From NCBI RefSeq assembly GCF_035594125.1, contig NC_087192.1, forward strand, positions 8,678,501 to 8,742,500: a stretch of DNA of 64,000 nucleotides, read 5' to 3'. The notes beneath the pieces were generated by a model. It saw only the letters and a list, made by a program, of their open reading frames with translations, was not told where the DNA came from and did not search any database. Position 1 is the first letter of the stretch, and the number at the start of each line of letters is the position of its first letter. Below, in pieces: positions 1 through 11,249 of the stretch. The DNA comes from Scylla paramamosain. Taxonomy: Eukaryota; Arthropoda; Malacostraca; Decapoda; Portunidae. Position numbers and translations under genes: made by a program.

Positions 1-722
1 TGGTTCACACGCTTCGGCATCCCTGAAGAGCTCTCATGTGACGGGGGCACCAACCTCACCAGCCACGAATCGAGGAGGTTCTTCGAGGACTGGCGCGTCA
101 CCCTACAAATCTCATCATCCCACTACGCCCAATCTAATGGGCGTGCAGAAGCAGCTGTCAAGTTGGCCAAGAGGCTGTTGAGAGGCAACACAACTCGTGG
201 GGGCTCCTTAGACACCGACAGCACTGCCAGAGCGATCCTCCAGTACCTGAACACACCCCTGCACGGCCTCGACGCATCCCCAGCACAGCTGCTGACAGGC
301 AGACAGCTGCGAGACGCCATACCCGTAGAGAGCTCCCGCTACCTCATCAACGAGCAGTGGGGCAGGACACCGGGAACGTGCCATGATCCAAACATCAGTC
401 AACTCATCAATACGGCACGACCAGCAGGCCCTTGAGGCCCGGGCAGTGAGCACGCATCCAAAACCCATCTAGCGGGCGGTGGGATCGGGTGGGAACCGTG
501 CTCGAGCTGTCCGCACCCCGTCAGTATCTTCTACGACTAGACGGCAGTGGGAGAGCGTCCATACGGAATAGACGTCATCTTCGTGCGCTTATTGGTGAAC
601 CACAGCTGTCGGATGACTCGACTGAATCCCCTACACCTGGGCGTGTCACCACACCACGGCCCCGTGGCACCCAGCGAGCACCAAGGCACCTTGATGATTA
701 TTTCTTGAACTCTCCTGTGTAG
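1..722 (+). pseudogene. Ty3/gypsy integrase, 3' part (broken)
   Basis: The left edge cuts into the pol gene of a Ty3/gypsy element. Frame 1 reads the second half of an integrase core: FGIPEELSCDGGTN holds the second catalytic Asp and HYAQSNGRAEAAVK holds the catalytic Glu; the first Asp lies outside the window. The frame stops at 433-435. The likely continuation lies in another frame at about 410-465 and then in frame 3 from 465, where WDRVGTVLEL and RNRRHLRAL match the C-terminal DNA-binding tail of gypsy integrases. It ends at 720-722. Two frameshifts therefore break the gene. The family normally inserts element cDNA into the chromosome; this copy cannot encode an intact enzyme unless the shifts are sequencing errors. 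Confidence 0.85.
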
Positions 723-829
723 GTTAACTCACTGTGTCACTCTAGGATATGTATTAGGTTTACTTTTCCTTTGCTTTCCACAGCGCATATTATATTTTAA
801 GTTACATCATTACACCATCCTGGGTAATT

Positions 830-1430
<601 letters not shown>

Positions 1431-1517
1431 CATCGATTGGCCTTGATTTGTGTCATGGAAGTGATTTTGTATGTTTCTAGTGTGAATTATATAGTTTTTA
1501 TGTTTTTGTTTTATGTT

Positions 1518-3729
1518 TTATGTATATGCTGTGTATATTGGGAGTGGATTGATTTTATTAAGATATGTGATTGGCCTTTTAAACCAGTTGTGGTCTCTTG
1601 TTTGCTCGTGGTCTGTAGTTGCGTTTTTGTAGTGTGTGTCATCTAGTATTTCTTCTAGTTTGTGTTTGATTTGGTTGCCTCGTTTATGTAGTGTGAAGTT
1701 GATAGGTAATAAGTTTGCTTGTGAGTGTAATTCCTCTGTTGTTTTTGTATATGGGTATTTTTCATTGTATGTGAATCTTAGGGCCTTGTTTTGGATTCTT
1801 TGTAGGGATAGCATTTGTGAGTTTGATATTGCATTGAGTGTGTATGTGGGGTAAGTTAGGATGGGGAGGACACATGCTTTTATCAAGTGTAGTTTTATGT
1901 TGCTGTCTAGTTTGTCAAAGCGTTTAGTTATTTTAAGTGCAAGAGTAGCTTTTTTGGAGATGTTTGAGATGTGTTTTGTATAGCCTTGTGTTCCTATTTT
2001 CAGTCCTAGTATGGAGGCTTTGTTTGCATATGGAATATTTTCTCCATCTATGGTGACAGGTGTTGTCTTTTTTATGGCAATGGGGAGGAGAGTGAATTTT
2101 GATGTATTAGTTTTTATCTTCCATTTGTTTTCGTAATTGCTTATGTGTTTTATTTCTCTTTCAATCTTTCTTGCTAACATGTGTCTTGATTTACCTGGTT
2201 GGATGATTATTTGTGTTATATCATCCGCATACTGTATGTTGATTCCGTTTGTTAGTGGAGGGGGAATGTCATATGTATATATTGTATAAAGTGTGGGGGA
2301 GAGGCTGCTTCCTTGAGGGACACCACTATGGAGCTGGAATCTCGGGCCATCGTAATTTTTGAGAGAGATGGAGGCAGTTCTGTTGTCGAGGAAACTATTG
2401 AGGAGTTTTGCAAGTATAGTAGGTGTTTGTATTTGTAGTATTTTGTATTTTAAGCCGTTTAACCATACTTTATCAAACGCTTTTGAAACGTCTCTAAGGA
2501 CTACACAGCATTGTTTTTTGTCTGCTATTGCTTTTGATATTGTTTGTTATTGTTGCAAGGGCTGTATCTGTAGATCTGTTTTTGCGAAAGCCGTGCTGTG
2601 TTGATGGAAGAATATTGTTGGATTCTAGAAAAGTACGGAGTCTAGTGTTTATTATTTTTTCATATATTTTGTTTGGTACCTCTAGTAACGATATGGGGCG
2701 AAAGTTGTTAGGGTCAGTGGTTGGTTTGTCTGGGTTAGGAATTAATTTTATTTGTGCGTGTTTGAAGGTTTTTGGGAAGTATCCCATGGAGAGAGAGACG
2801 TTAAGTAGCTTTGTGTATATATCTAGTACTTCGTTAGGGAGATTTGCTAATATAGTTTTGTTTATTTTAGTGTGTCCTGGGGTGTTGTTTTTTAGCTGTT
2901 TTATTGTATTTTTAATGTCTTGTAGTGTGATGGGAGATATGTATTCATTATTTATATTAAGATTGGCTGGGTCTGCATGTTGGTAAGGAAGTGTAAGTAT
3001 TCTATTGTTGTTTATATATTCGTTTACTGTTTGGTCGTTCTCTTGATCAAAAGTCAAGTTCTCTTCTGGACTTATTTTAAAAACATTGCTCCATATTTCT
3101 CTAAAAATAGTTTCTTTTTGGTTTTCTTCGTAGATTTTGGTGTTTTCATGTATTAAGTATGGTGTTTGTCTTGTTTTGTTGCCTTTTAGCTGCTTTATAT
3201 TTTGCCAGAATTTCTGTGGGTTTTTATGTAGATGATTTAGTTTCTTTATTTTATTTTCCCAGTTTTTGTTACTTTGTTGCTTGCATTCTGTTACTATTGC
3301 TTGCCTAATAGTTTTGTATGTGATGTATTTAGTGTAGGTCCAGCCTGCTATCATGCTGTTTTCTATAAGTTGCTGAGCCCACCACTGTAACTCTTTAGTT
3401 TTAGGGGTAACTAATGATTTTTGTACTGTTTTATGTTTTGTAATTGGTATGTGTTCTTCCATGGTTGATGTTATTGCTGTTGTCCATTCTTTTAATGAGT
3501 TTTCAAGTGTTTGTTGGTCCATATAAGGGTCTACATTGATATTTCTTGTTTTGTGTTGTGTTGTGATCTTGAATTCTTCCCAGTTTGTCTTTTTGAGTGA
3601 ATATGTGGATGACGTTTCTATCTTTACCGGCTTTGCAGTGATTTTTATTATAATGGGTAAGTGATCAGATGAGGTTGTAGGTCCAGTTTGTATGTCTATG
3701 TTATGGTATGTTTTGTTGTTAGTTAGTAT
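1518..3729 (-). pseudogene. LINE ORF2, reverse transcriptase part
   Basis: The minus strand reads an endonuclease tail (SDHLPIIIK), a linker and then an RT: FRPISLLEVPNKIYEK, QHGFRKNRSTDTALATI, VSKAFDKVW (first catalytic Asp), GVPQGSSLSPTLY, and YADD at about 2220-2231 (catalytic pair). The C-terminal part runs to a stop at 1518. One single-base frameshift near 2495 splits the open frame between 2494-3522 and the segment ending at 1518. The frame is open up to 3729, where the LTR element begins, and continues at 7292, so the insertion interrupted a coding frame. The family copies its RNA into DNA at a nicked target site. Confidence 0.85.
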
Positions 3730-4193
3730 TGTAACGCCCGGGTATTATTGTTGTTTAGTCTAAGTTGCCTTTATTTCTTTCTGTGGGATTGAGTGTGTGC
3801 GTGTGTGTGTGTCAGCTGTGCCTGGTGTCTGGCAGTGGTGCATGGATGGCGGGAGAGAAGTCGCGGGACTGCAGTGACTGGGCAGTGTGTTGTTGGCCCC
3901 GCTCTGGATAACTTGTCTTTGCGTGTCCTCCGTGCCGAGTGCCTGTTGCGTGAGCCTGAAGAGTTTGACTGTCCCTGCCTGTGTCTGTAACTGCCTGTAA
4001 CTAACGGAACTAGTAAAGGAAGAAAGTGTTGCCCACTGTTTGTCTACCCGCTCTGTCTGGCTGTGCGTGAATCACGTGGGACGTGGTACCCTTAGCATCT
4101 CTTGTCTAGCCTGCTGGTGTTCCCGAGTGCTGTCCTGACTGTCGGGGAATTGTGGGCGTCTACGGGAGTGCTGAGGTTTGTGCTTTCGTAACA
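3730..4193 (+). repeat. 5' LTR, 464 bp
   Basis: Starts TGTAACGCCCGGG and ends TTCGTAACA; the same 464 bp recur at 6824-7287. It begins TG and ends CA as LTRs do. A 65-residue open frame inside it appears at the same place in both copies and has no sign of being a gene. Confidence 0.95.
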
Positions 4194-4194
4194 A

Positions 4195-4212
4195 TGGCGT
4201 CAGGAGTGGGAT
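4195..4212 (+). other. Primer-binding site, tRNA-Leu-like
   Basis: One base after the 5' LTR comes TGGCGTCAGGAGTGGGAT. It begins with TGG (complement of the tRNA CCA end) and matches the complement of the 3' end of a typical animal tRNA-Leu with one mismatch. Naming the tRNA rests on remembered family sequence and should be treated as likely, not proven. Confidence 0.6.
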
Positions 4213-4259
4213 GCTAAGTGTGTGCTCGTACAGACCTACGTGACTCGAGTGGAGAAACC

Positions 4260-5795
4260 ATGGCAGACAAGGTGGTAGACAAAATGGCGGGCGAGAGTGG
4301 TGCTGCTGACCAGTGTGAGGGACTGAGTGGGTCTAGTCACGACTCTAGTGATGCTGGTGACGAGAAGCCCACCCAGATGGACCTCCTCATGTCCCAACTG
4401 GCGAGTATGGCTCAGAAGCAGGAGGAAAGGCACGAGCAAACCGTGGCAACACAAGCTGCCCAAACTGAACGACTGATGGAAGCCCTGCAAAGCAGCCTAG
4501 GTTCTCTGAGGGCTGAAACGCAGGCGTATACTGATCGCTCGTGTGAGGCAGTGAAACAGGAGGTAAAAAGTGAACTCCAAGCCTTGCGGGAAGAGGTGGC
4601 AGACCTGCGTGAGGGCGCGAGTGTTTGGCGGTAGGGCGCGTGGCCGCCACGTGGCGTCTTGGCGGGAGGTGTACAGCTGCCCGCAACCCCCGCCTGGCCT
4701 CCCGTGACTAGCCCAGGACCTGAAGGGAGTGTGGCCTCAGCCCCACCTGCTGTTGGGGGCCTTGGATGGGGCCCTGTGGGGGAAGCAGGTCCTTGGGAAG
4801 CACCCGAGATGGCCGTTGGGGGCTGGCCGCCCACCCGGGACAGGAGGGGAGGGCTTAGCCTGCCCCCTACACCGCCGGGCTCACCTCCCCGTGCCGCCTC
4901 CCCGCCCCCGAGCCCTAAGGCAGCCCGCTCGTCACCTCGTCACGTGAGACGCAAGCCAGCGGAGTACGATGGTAAGGTCAGCTGGGAGTCTTACGTCGCC
5001 CAGTTCGATATGCTGGCCTTGGCCCAGGGCTGGGGGTAGGCAGAGAAGGCCCTGCAACTAGCGACAGCCCTGCGAGGCCCGGCGTTGGAAGTGCTGGGTC
5101 ATCTCCCTGCCAGCCAGCGCACCTCATACGCAGCAGTGTCCGAAACTTTGCGGCGACGTTTCGGACACCGTCATCAGGCGGAGGTATACCGCGCCCAGCT
5201 TAAGAAGAGGACGCGAGAGAAGGACGAAACCCTTTCCCAGCTGGCGCAGGACGTAGAAGGGCTGGTGAGGAGGGCGTATCCAAGCGCGGCCGAGGACATG
5301 GTCGTTGTTCTGGCGCGCGACGCGTTCGTAGACGCCCTCCAGGACCACCAGCTCCAAATCTATGTGAAGCAGGCACACCCAGCTGACGTGCAGGTGGCGT
5401 TGGCACGGGCTATGGAGTTTGAGGCCTTCCTACAGACGACGACCAGCCTCTCTTCTCTTGCCCAGCCTCGCGGTGAGGTACGGGGCCGGAAGGCGAAGGT
5501 GGAGCACAAGGCGGCGTCACGGGAGGCGAGCCCGTCCGAGTTCGCCGGCCGCTGTTGGGGCTGCAGTGAGAGAGGCCATAGACGCAGCCAATGTCCGAGG
5601 GGACGAAGGACGCGCTCCCTCGATCGGCCTAACTCCAAAGCCTTCCAGACGTGCTGCGCCGCATGCGGCAAATCGGGCCACCGCTCCAGCGCCTCCCCCA
5701 AGCCCAAGGAGGTTGCTGAGGCGGGAAACAGCAGCGGGCTGGAGGAGGGGGCGACCTCACAGCCTGCCAAGGTGCCAATGCCCCGTGCTGTGTAA
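4260..5795 (+). pseudogene. Gag of the LTR element, two in-frame TAG codons
   Basis: One frame runs from ATG 4260 to TAA 5793-5795, interrupted only by TAG at 4632-4634 and TAG at 5037-5039. It encodes a glutamine-rich N-terminal coiled coil, a proline-rich linker, a capsid-like part (AEKALQLATALRGPALEVL through about 5440) and zinc knuckles near the C-terminus. The first knuckle, CWGCSERGHRRSQC, is a perfect CX2CX4HX4C; the second (CAACGKSGHRSS) lacks the last Cys. Gag normally forms the particle that packages element RNA. Two amber codons in the same frame with no frameshift suggest recent point mutation. Confidence 0.8.
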
Positions 5796-6760
5796 AGTGC
5801 CACCTCACCGTCAGCGCAGTGCAGGTACGAGGTGCGGTTGATGGAAGGCCTTGCTGCATGACCATTGACAGCGGGGCTGAGCGCACCATCGTGCAGCGGA
5901 GGCTGGTAAGTGCTGAGTGGCTCCCGTGCACCGTGGACAGGCTGTGTGGAGTAACGGGGGACTGCATGCCGTTGCAAGGCCCAGTAGACGTTCGAATAAG
6001 TGTCGGCAGCGCGGAGGTGAACCTGCCCGTGTATGTTGCCGAGCTGGAGGAAGAGTGTCTGCTGGGTTACGACTACCTGAAGAAGACCAGGGCCTGCGTA
6101 GACTTTGGACGGAAGGTGATAAAGGTATGTGGATACGATGTGCCTTTCCTTCCGGAGGTCGGCCGGTCGGAGGTAGTGACGACACGGCGGATGCAGTTGG
6201 CCCCGCGCTCTGAGTGTCGAGTACAGTGTCGACTCGCACGGCCGATGCAGAGCACGGAGGGCCTAGTGGAACCAGCCAGCGACTGTCGACTGGCTGACGG
6301 AGTGGCAGTCGGAAGGAGCCTCGTGCAAGCGGGGGAGAAGGTAGTCACTGTCTTACTGGCTAACTTCTCCGACGAGGCTCGCAACATACCCGCCGGAACA
6401 GCGGTGGGCGAGTGCGTGGAGGTGCAGCGTGCCGAGGCACCGCCGCAGGGTGAGCGGGCGGCCGAGGGAGCCCCGCTGCCGAGCTTCCTGGAGGATCTAG
6501 CGACCCGGAGCGCTGTCAATCTGACGGAGGCGCAGACGGAGCTCGTGTGTGACACCCTGGGCCGGTACGCCGATGTGTTCAGCCAGAGCGTCTCGGACTT
6601 GGGTCGCACGTCACTGGTGAAACACACGATCAACACTGGCACCCACGCACCGGTCAAGAGCCCACCCCGACGCATCGCACCAGCAAGGCGCGAAGAAATG
6701 CAGCGTGCAGTGAACGACCTGGCCACGCAAGGGGTAATCGAGCGATTTTGTGTTGATTGA
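5750..6760 (+). pseudogene. Protease and truncated RT start of the LTR element
   Basis: This frame is -1 relative to gag and overlaps its end, the usual gag-pro frameshift layout; no clean initiator is seen, so expression by frameshift is inferred. It holds a retropepsin-like aspartic protease (MTIDSGAERTIVQRR at about 5859-5903; the DSG triad is the active site), a spacer, and then the first RT element (KHTINTGTHAPVKSPPRRI, then GVIE). Immediately after GVIE the frame reads RFCVD and stops at 6758-6760. In complete relatives GVIE is followed by about 20 residues before RFCVDYR, so one short deletion lies between these motifs and a much larger one follows, removing the catalytic RT core, RNase H and integrase. 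Confidence 0.8.
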
Positions 6761-6809
6761 CTCTGAGGGAGAGATATAAGGAGAGGCAAGGTCGGGTCGA
6801 TCTTTTTGT

Positions 6810-6823
6810 AAAGGAGGGGGTGA
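6810..6823 (+). other. Polypurine tract
   Basis: AAAGGAGGGGGTGA sits directly before the 3' LTR, the expected site for plus-strand DNA priming. Confidence 0.75.
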
Positions 6824-7287
6824 TGTAACGCCCGGGTATTATTGTTGTTTAGTCTAAGTTGCCTTTATTTCTTTCTGTGGGATTGAGTGTGTGCGTGTGT
6901 GTGTGTCAGCTGTGCCTGGTGTCTGGCAGTGGTGCATGGATGGCGGGAGAGAAGTCGCGGGACTGCAGTGACTGGGCAGTGTGTTGTTGGCCCCGCTCTG
7001 GATAACTTGTCTTTGCGTGTCCTCCGTGCCGAGTGCCTGTTGCGTGAGCCTGAAGAGTTTGACTGTCCCTGCCTGTGTCTGTAACTGCCTGTAACTAACG
7101 GAACTAGTAAAGGAAGAAAGTGTTGCCCACTGTTTGTCTACCCGCTCTGTCTGGCTGTGCGTGAATCACGTGGGACGTGGTACCCTTAGCATCTCTTGTC
7201 TAGCCTGCTGGTGTTCCCGAGTGCTGTCCTGACTGTCGGGGAATTGTGGGCGTCTACGGGAGTGCTGAGGTTTGTGCTTTCGTAACA
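6824..7287 (+). repeat. 3' LTR, 464 bp
   Basis: Same length as the 5' LTR with no differences seen by eye; followed by the GTAT target duplicate at 7288-7291. Confidence 0.95.
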
Positions 7288-7879
7288 GTATTATGTCTGG
7301 TGTTGATCTGGAGTTGTGAGATATAAACGTGGGGAAATCTGGTCCTATATGAGTGAGTTTGTTGATGTTTATGAGCATCATCAGGGCTTTTCCTACTGTG
7401 TTTTCCTTTTTATTATCTATTTGTGGATGGTGTGCATTTAAATCTCCTATTATGTAAGTAGGGTAGTTTTGTGAAGCAATTCTGTGAAAATCTGTGATAG
7501 GGAGGTAAGGTCTTCTTGGGGGTAAATATGTGGTTGCTATGTTGATGGGTCCTGTGTTTGTTTCTATTGTAATTTGTAAGATATCAGTATCGAAATCGTC
7601 TGTTACTTTGTGTTTGATATTTTGTTTTATTAAGATTGCCGATCCGTCATGCATTTCTTCACTGGAGTTGATGAGGTAGGTGGTGTAATTGTGTAGTTTT
7701 ATGTTTTCTGTTGTTTTTAAGCCGTGGCTATTAATTAGGATAATGTGTGGATCAATTTGAGAGTAAGTTGCTATTAGTGTTTGTTTGTTGGTGTTCCAGT
7801 GAGCGACGTTGTGCTGTACTATGTTAATGTTTTCTAAAGTTTTGTGTATGTTGAATGTATATGATGGTGTGCCTATTGG
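7288..7879 (-). pseudogene. LINE ORF2, endonuclease part
   Basis: Minus-strand N-terminal half of the ORF2 endonuclease. The open frame begins just inside the end of ORF1 (ORF1 stop at 7873-7875; ORF2-frame stop at 7880-7882), with no ATG before the conserved part, so ORF2 may be reached by termination and restart; this is inference. It reads NIVQHNVAHWN, the substrate-side motif YIIGDLNAHH (metal-binding Asp and catalytic Asn), and STPDIIL, after which the LTR element interrupts it. The frame is continuous with the segment at 3729 once one copy of the 4-bp duplication is discounted. The protein would nick target DNA to prime reverse transcription. Confidence 0.8.
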
Positions 7880-9357
7880 CTATTTTTTCTTGCTACTTTA
7901 TGTTTTGGTGGGGTCAACTCACTGGGCAAGCCATTTCGTATTTTATTATATTTTTGGTCATCTGTGACCCTGAAGCAGTTGTCAAGGTTTATTTCGTTGT
8001 TTATGAGGCTTTTCCATACCTCTTCCTCTGATATGTTTTTAGCTGTAAATCTCCATTTATATGTTCCTGCTTCTATTCCTTCTTCTATTTCCTTCAGGCT
8101 TAATTCTTTTCCCATTGGCCAGCCCCTGCTTTTCTTTGCAATTATTATCAATCCCAGATCTGTTCCTTTTATTTTTCCGAGTTCTGGCATTTGTTCTTCA
8201 GGATCTACGAATTCTTGTGTGTCTTCCATTGTAATGTTTGTGTCTGTGTTGTATATGTCTTTAGTCTGCGGGAGCGTGTTTGCTTGTGTGATGTTTGTGT
8301 TTTGGATGTGTGGGGACGTGCTTGCCTGTTTGGTGCTTGTGTTTTGTGTGTTTCCTTGCTGTTGTTGTGTTTGAGGTTGTGTGTTTGAGTTGTTGCTGTT
8401 GGTCATCATTGTGAGAATCTGCTTAGATGGCGGGTTTGGTGGAAGATTTATTTTTGGGAGGTTGTTAAGTGTTAGTGCTCTGTTGAACTCATCATTGTAA
8501 GTCCCTGGGTTTACAGCATTTATCATATGTGCGTGAAGCATACATGAGGTAATCTTGGCACATGTGTCCCTGTCGAATGGTTGCTGTGTGGGTGCGCTGT
8601 AGGTGTTAGCATTAACTGTCTGGCTGTATGTTTTGTTTGAGTTAGTTGGTGTTTGCTTTCTTTTTTGTTCTATGACTTCCTTCCTTTTCTTACACTTGAA
8701 GGCCAGAGTTCTGTGAGGTTCGTTGCAATTGATGCATTTTTTTGTGGTGTTGTGGCATGTTCTCCATGTGTGCCCTGTCTCGGCACATTCTGAACATATT
8801 TCGTATGTTTTTGGTTTATCACATTTGTTGGTAGGATGATTCTCAATAGCGTAACATCTCATGCAGGTGAGGATGGGAATAAATTCTTCTATTTTTATGT
8901 TATAGTGAGGAATGCTCATATTAAATGCTAGCAGCCCTGTTTCAGTTGCTTTTCTTGCTGAGGTGGAGCTGTTCAGAGTAATTTTTATCATCTTTGTTCT
9001 GGGGATTTTAAATACATTGTCAATTCCTTCGTTAAGGAAGTTGTTTTCGTTCAAGAGCTCAGCAGTAATGTCTTTTTCGGATTTTGAGTAGATGTGGTCG
9101 TCAGTGTTGAACAAGAGAATGGTTCTTTTTGCCTTGATTTCTGGTGGTAGAACAGGCGAAAATTCTTCCTCCTTCAAGAGACTGATGGTGTTTGGCGAGA
9201 AGATGTCTGTGTCTTCATCCGTTCTAGTAATGACGGCGAAGGAGTCTGTGGTTGGTATGATCCGTGTGGCATAGATCAGTTTCTCCGAGAGTAGCCTTAG
9301 TAGTTTTAGCTTGTTCTTTGCAGAGGGGTCTGGGTGTTTGATCTTTACTCTTGGCAT
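7873..9357 (-). CDS. LINE ORF1, zinc-knuckle nucleic-acid-binding protein
   Basis: Intact 494-residue minus-strand frame from ATG at 9357 to the stop at 7873. Residues 1-160 form a globular part without a motif I can name surely (an RRM-like fold is typical of this group). Three Cys/His knuckles follow: CMRCYAIENHPTNKC, CSECAETGHTWRTC and CINCNEPHRTLAFKC. A long Asn/Gln/Thr-rich linker and a C-terminal helical region complete it. Jockey/I-group ORF1 proteins coat the element RNA. It is followed at once by ORF2. No internal stop is present, in contrast to the other LINE fragments in the window. Confidence 0.85.
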   Translation of the reverse strand: MPRVKIKHPDPSAKNKLKLLRLLSEKLIYATRIIPTTDSFAVITRTDEDTDIFSPNTISLLKEEEFSPVLPPEIKAKRTILLFNTDDHIYSKSEKDITAELLNENNFLNEGIDNVFKIPRTKMIKITLNSSTSARKATETGLLAFNMSIPHYNIKIEEFIPILTCMRCYAIENHPTNKCDKPKTYEICSECAETGHTWRTCHNTTKKCINCNEPHRTLAFKCKKRKEVIEQKRKQTPTNSNKTYSQTVNANTYSAPTQQPFDRDTCAKITSCMLHAHMINAVNPGTYNDEFNRALTLNNLPKINLPPNPPSKQILTMMTNSNNSNTQPQTQQQQGNTQNTSTKQASTSPHIQNTNITQANTLPQTKDIYNTDTNITMEDTQEFVDPEEQMPELGKIKGTDLGLIIIAKKSRGWPMGKELSLKEIEEGIEAGTYKWRFTAKNISEEEVWKSLINNEINLDNCFRVTDDQKYNKIRNGLPSELTPPKHKVARKNSQ

Positions 9358-10017
9358 TTTTCTTCTTCAGGAGTCTTATGCTGAGAGCATCGAGTGGTGG
9401 TGATGCACAGTAAAAGTAATAAAAGTAAAAACCTTCTAAGACCTACAAAGGGCCAAAGGCCGACACACAAACACAGCTAAAGATAGTTTATGGAAGAAGC
9501 CTGCCTATGCGCCCCAGTTTGACGGTCCAGCTGCTAACAACCGACGTAACCGTCCTGAGGCACAACCTATCCCTAACAAGAGTGTTTGCCCGACCAATCC
9601 AAAAGGCTTAAGGCAGCCCTCTGAGGGCCCCCCTTGTGCAAGCCGCAGGGTTCACCTTGACCTTCTGGACGGACGCTAAGGGCGAAAATGAAATACAGTA
9701 CGAGAGAAAAAGATGCCTGGGCGGGACTCAATAAAGAATCCCCGGTACACAGGTCTTGGGAGACTTGCCAAGGTGGAAGTTTCCCTGGTGTGCAAAGCTG
9801 GCACGAGTATGGCTGGTAGACACGTAGACTGCGTTGGAAGATCAGTCACCTCCTGCACTGGGGGCTCGCTATCCAGCAAGGTTACTCAACCCTGGGGCCA
9901 GAGCAACCAAGCACGGGGCGAACCAGGCGAGTGCTTCGAGAGAACGTGGTCTACAATGTCTGCTGCTCGTCTCGAGTGTGTGTGTGTGGTCTAGAATCGT
10001 CTAGTCTGTCGGTCTCC
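9358..10017 (-). other. Probable LINE 5' leader and flank
   Basis: Upstream (minus sense) of ORF1 lies moderately GC-rich DNA without a coding signal, ending at a probable solo LTR. It may be the LINE 5' leader; the true 5' end is not marked by a repeat I can see. Confidence 0.35.
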
Positions 10018-10406
<389 letters not shown>

Positions 10407-10640
10407 GAGAGAGAGAGAGAGAGAGAGAGAGAAGTGCACTATCACAACGGCCCGTTACGATGGTGATAATGCACTTTTTTTTTCTCTCTCTCTCGTTTGA
10501 TGCACTTTTTTTTTTCTCTCTCTCTCGTTTGAAAAGGGAAGGCAAATCACCTGCGAATCTTCTTAAGAGTAAAAGATAAAAATGTTGAGGATAAACAACA
10601 ATAAATCATCACTAAATCGTCTCACTGCCCTGAGACAGTT

Positions 10641-10682
<42 letters not shown>

Positions 10683-10720
10683 AAGTAAATTATTGTACGT
10701 GTGAAATCGTTGTCCATCCC
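10407..10720. repeat. (GA)n/(CT)n tracts and a 32-bp tandem duplicate
   Basis: GA runs lie at about 10407-10431 and 10643-10678. Between them a unit of about 32 bp (TGCAC, T-run, CT-run, GTTTGA) occurs twice in tandem at about 10469-10532. Confidence 0.85.
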
Positions 10721-10958
10721 CACTCCCCTCCCTTACTTCTAATGAGAGTGGCGCCCAGACAGTGCAACTGAGCCAGTAGGAAGCACTAAAATTATTGTCA
10801 TGGAGTGTTTTATTAAGGAGTCTGAGTCTGTTCTTAATCAATTTATTAAGAGATCCTGCATGTCAATTTTTTTTTTTTTTTTCAAAGCTTTACTGAGATA
10901 CGTGAAAGTTTCAAAATCTGAAAATGTTTCCTGCTGTATTATTCCTGTATTATTTTTT

Positions 10959-11002
10959 ATTCCGTTACGTGGAATAATTAGAGTTATTCCACGTAATGGA
11001 AT
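10959..11002. repeat. Inverted repeat, 19-bp arms
   Basis: Arms 10959-10977 and 10984-11002 pair with one mismatch around a 6-base spacer; the inner 13 bp (TTACGTGGAATAA and its complement) are perfect. Function unknown; possibly the relic of a small transposon. Confidence 0.75.
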
Positions 11003-11249
11003 CATAAATATATCACGTAAAAGCCAAGAAAATGTAGTCACTACTATAAGGAGATATAATATAACACAATTGTATATACTCTGTATAGGACACACTAGAC
11101 AGGTAAAGTGATAGTGAACGACCGACACACGCAGTGTGCTTAACTTAAATGCTTAACTCGTTTGTTTACTTTTGGCGCTTGGCCCCTTGTCGCAGCTAGC
11201 TACTCAATTTATATATAGTAAAACAAACTTTGAACTACTCAGGAAATAT

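Larger units (their letters stand above)
3730..7287 (+). mobile_element. Ty3/gypsy LTR retrotransposon with pol deleted
   Basis: Complete LTR-to-LTR element of 3558 bp: 5' LTR 3730-4193, primer-binding site 4195-4212, gag, protease and a short RT stub, purine tract 6810-6823, 3' LTR 6824-7287. GTAT at 3726-3729 and again at 7288-7291 is a 4-bp target duplication. I see no difference between the two 464-bp LTRs by eye, implying recent insertion. The internal part is only about 2.6 kb because RT after its first motif, RNase H and integrase are absent. The element must have been copied in trans by a complete relative, or lost pol after insertion. Confidence 0.9.

Noticed and set aside
3793..3990. 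65-residue frame with a Cys-rich start, found again at 6887-7084
   Set aside because: It lies wholly inside the two identical LTRs; its duplication is explained by the LTR pair and there is no independent sign of coding.
4387..4834. Minus-strand frames of 99-140 residues opposite gag
   Set aside because: They are GC-rich shadow frames of gag with no domain and no independent support.
7166..7290. C-terminal tail of the endonuclease frame
   Set aside because: This part of the frame is read through from the LINE into the inserted LTR and is not native LINE protein.
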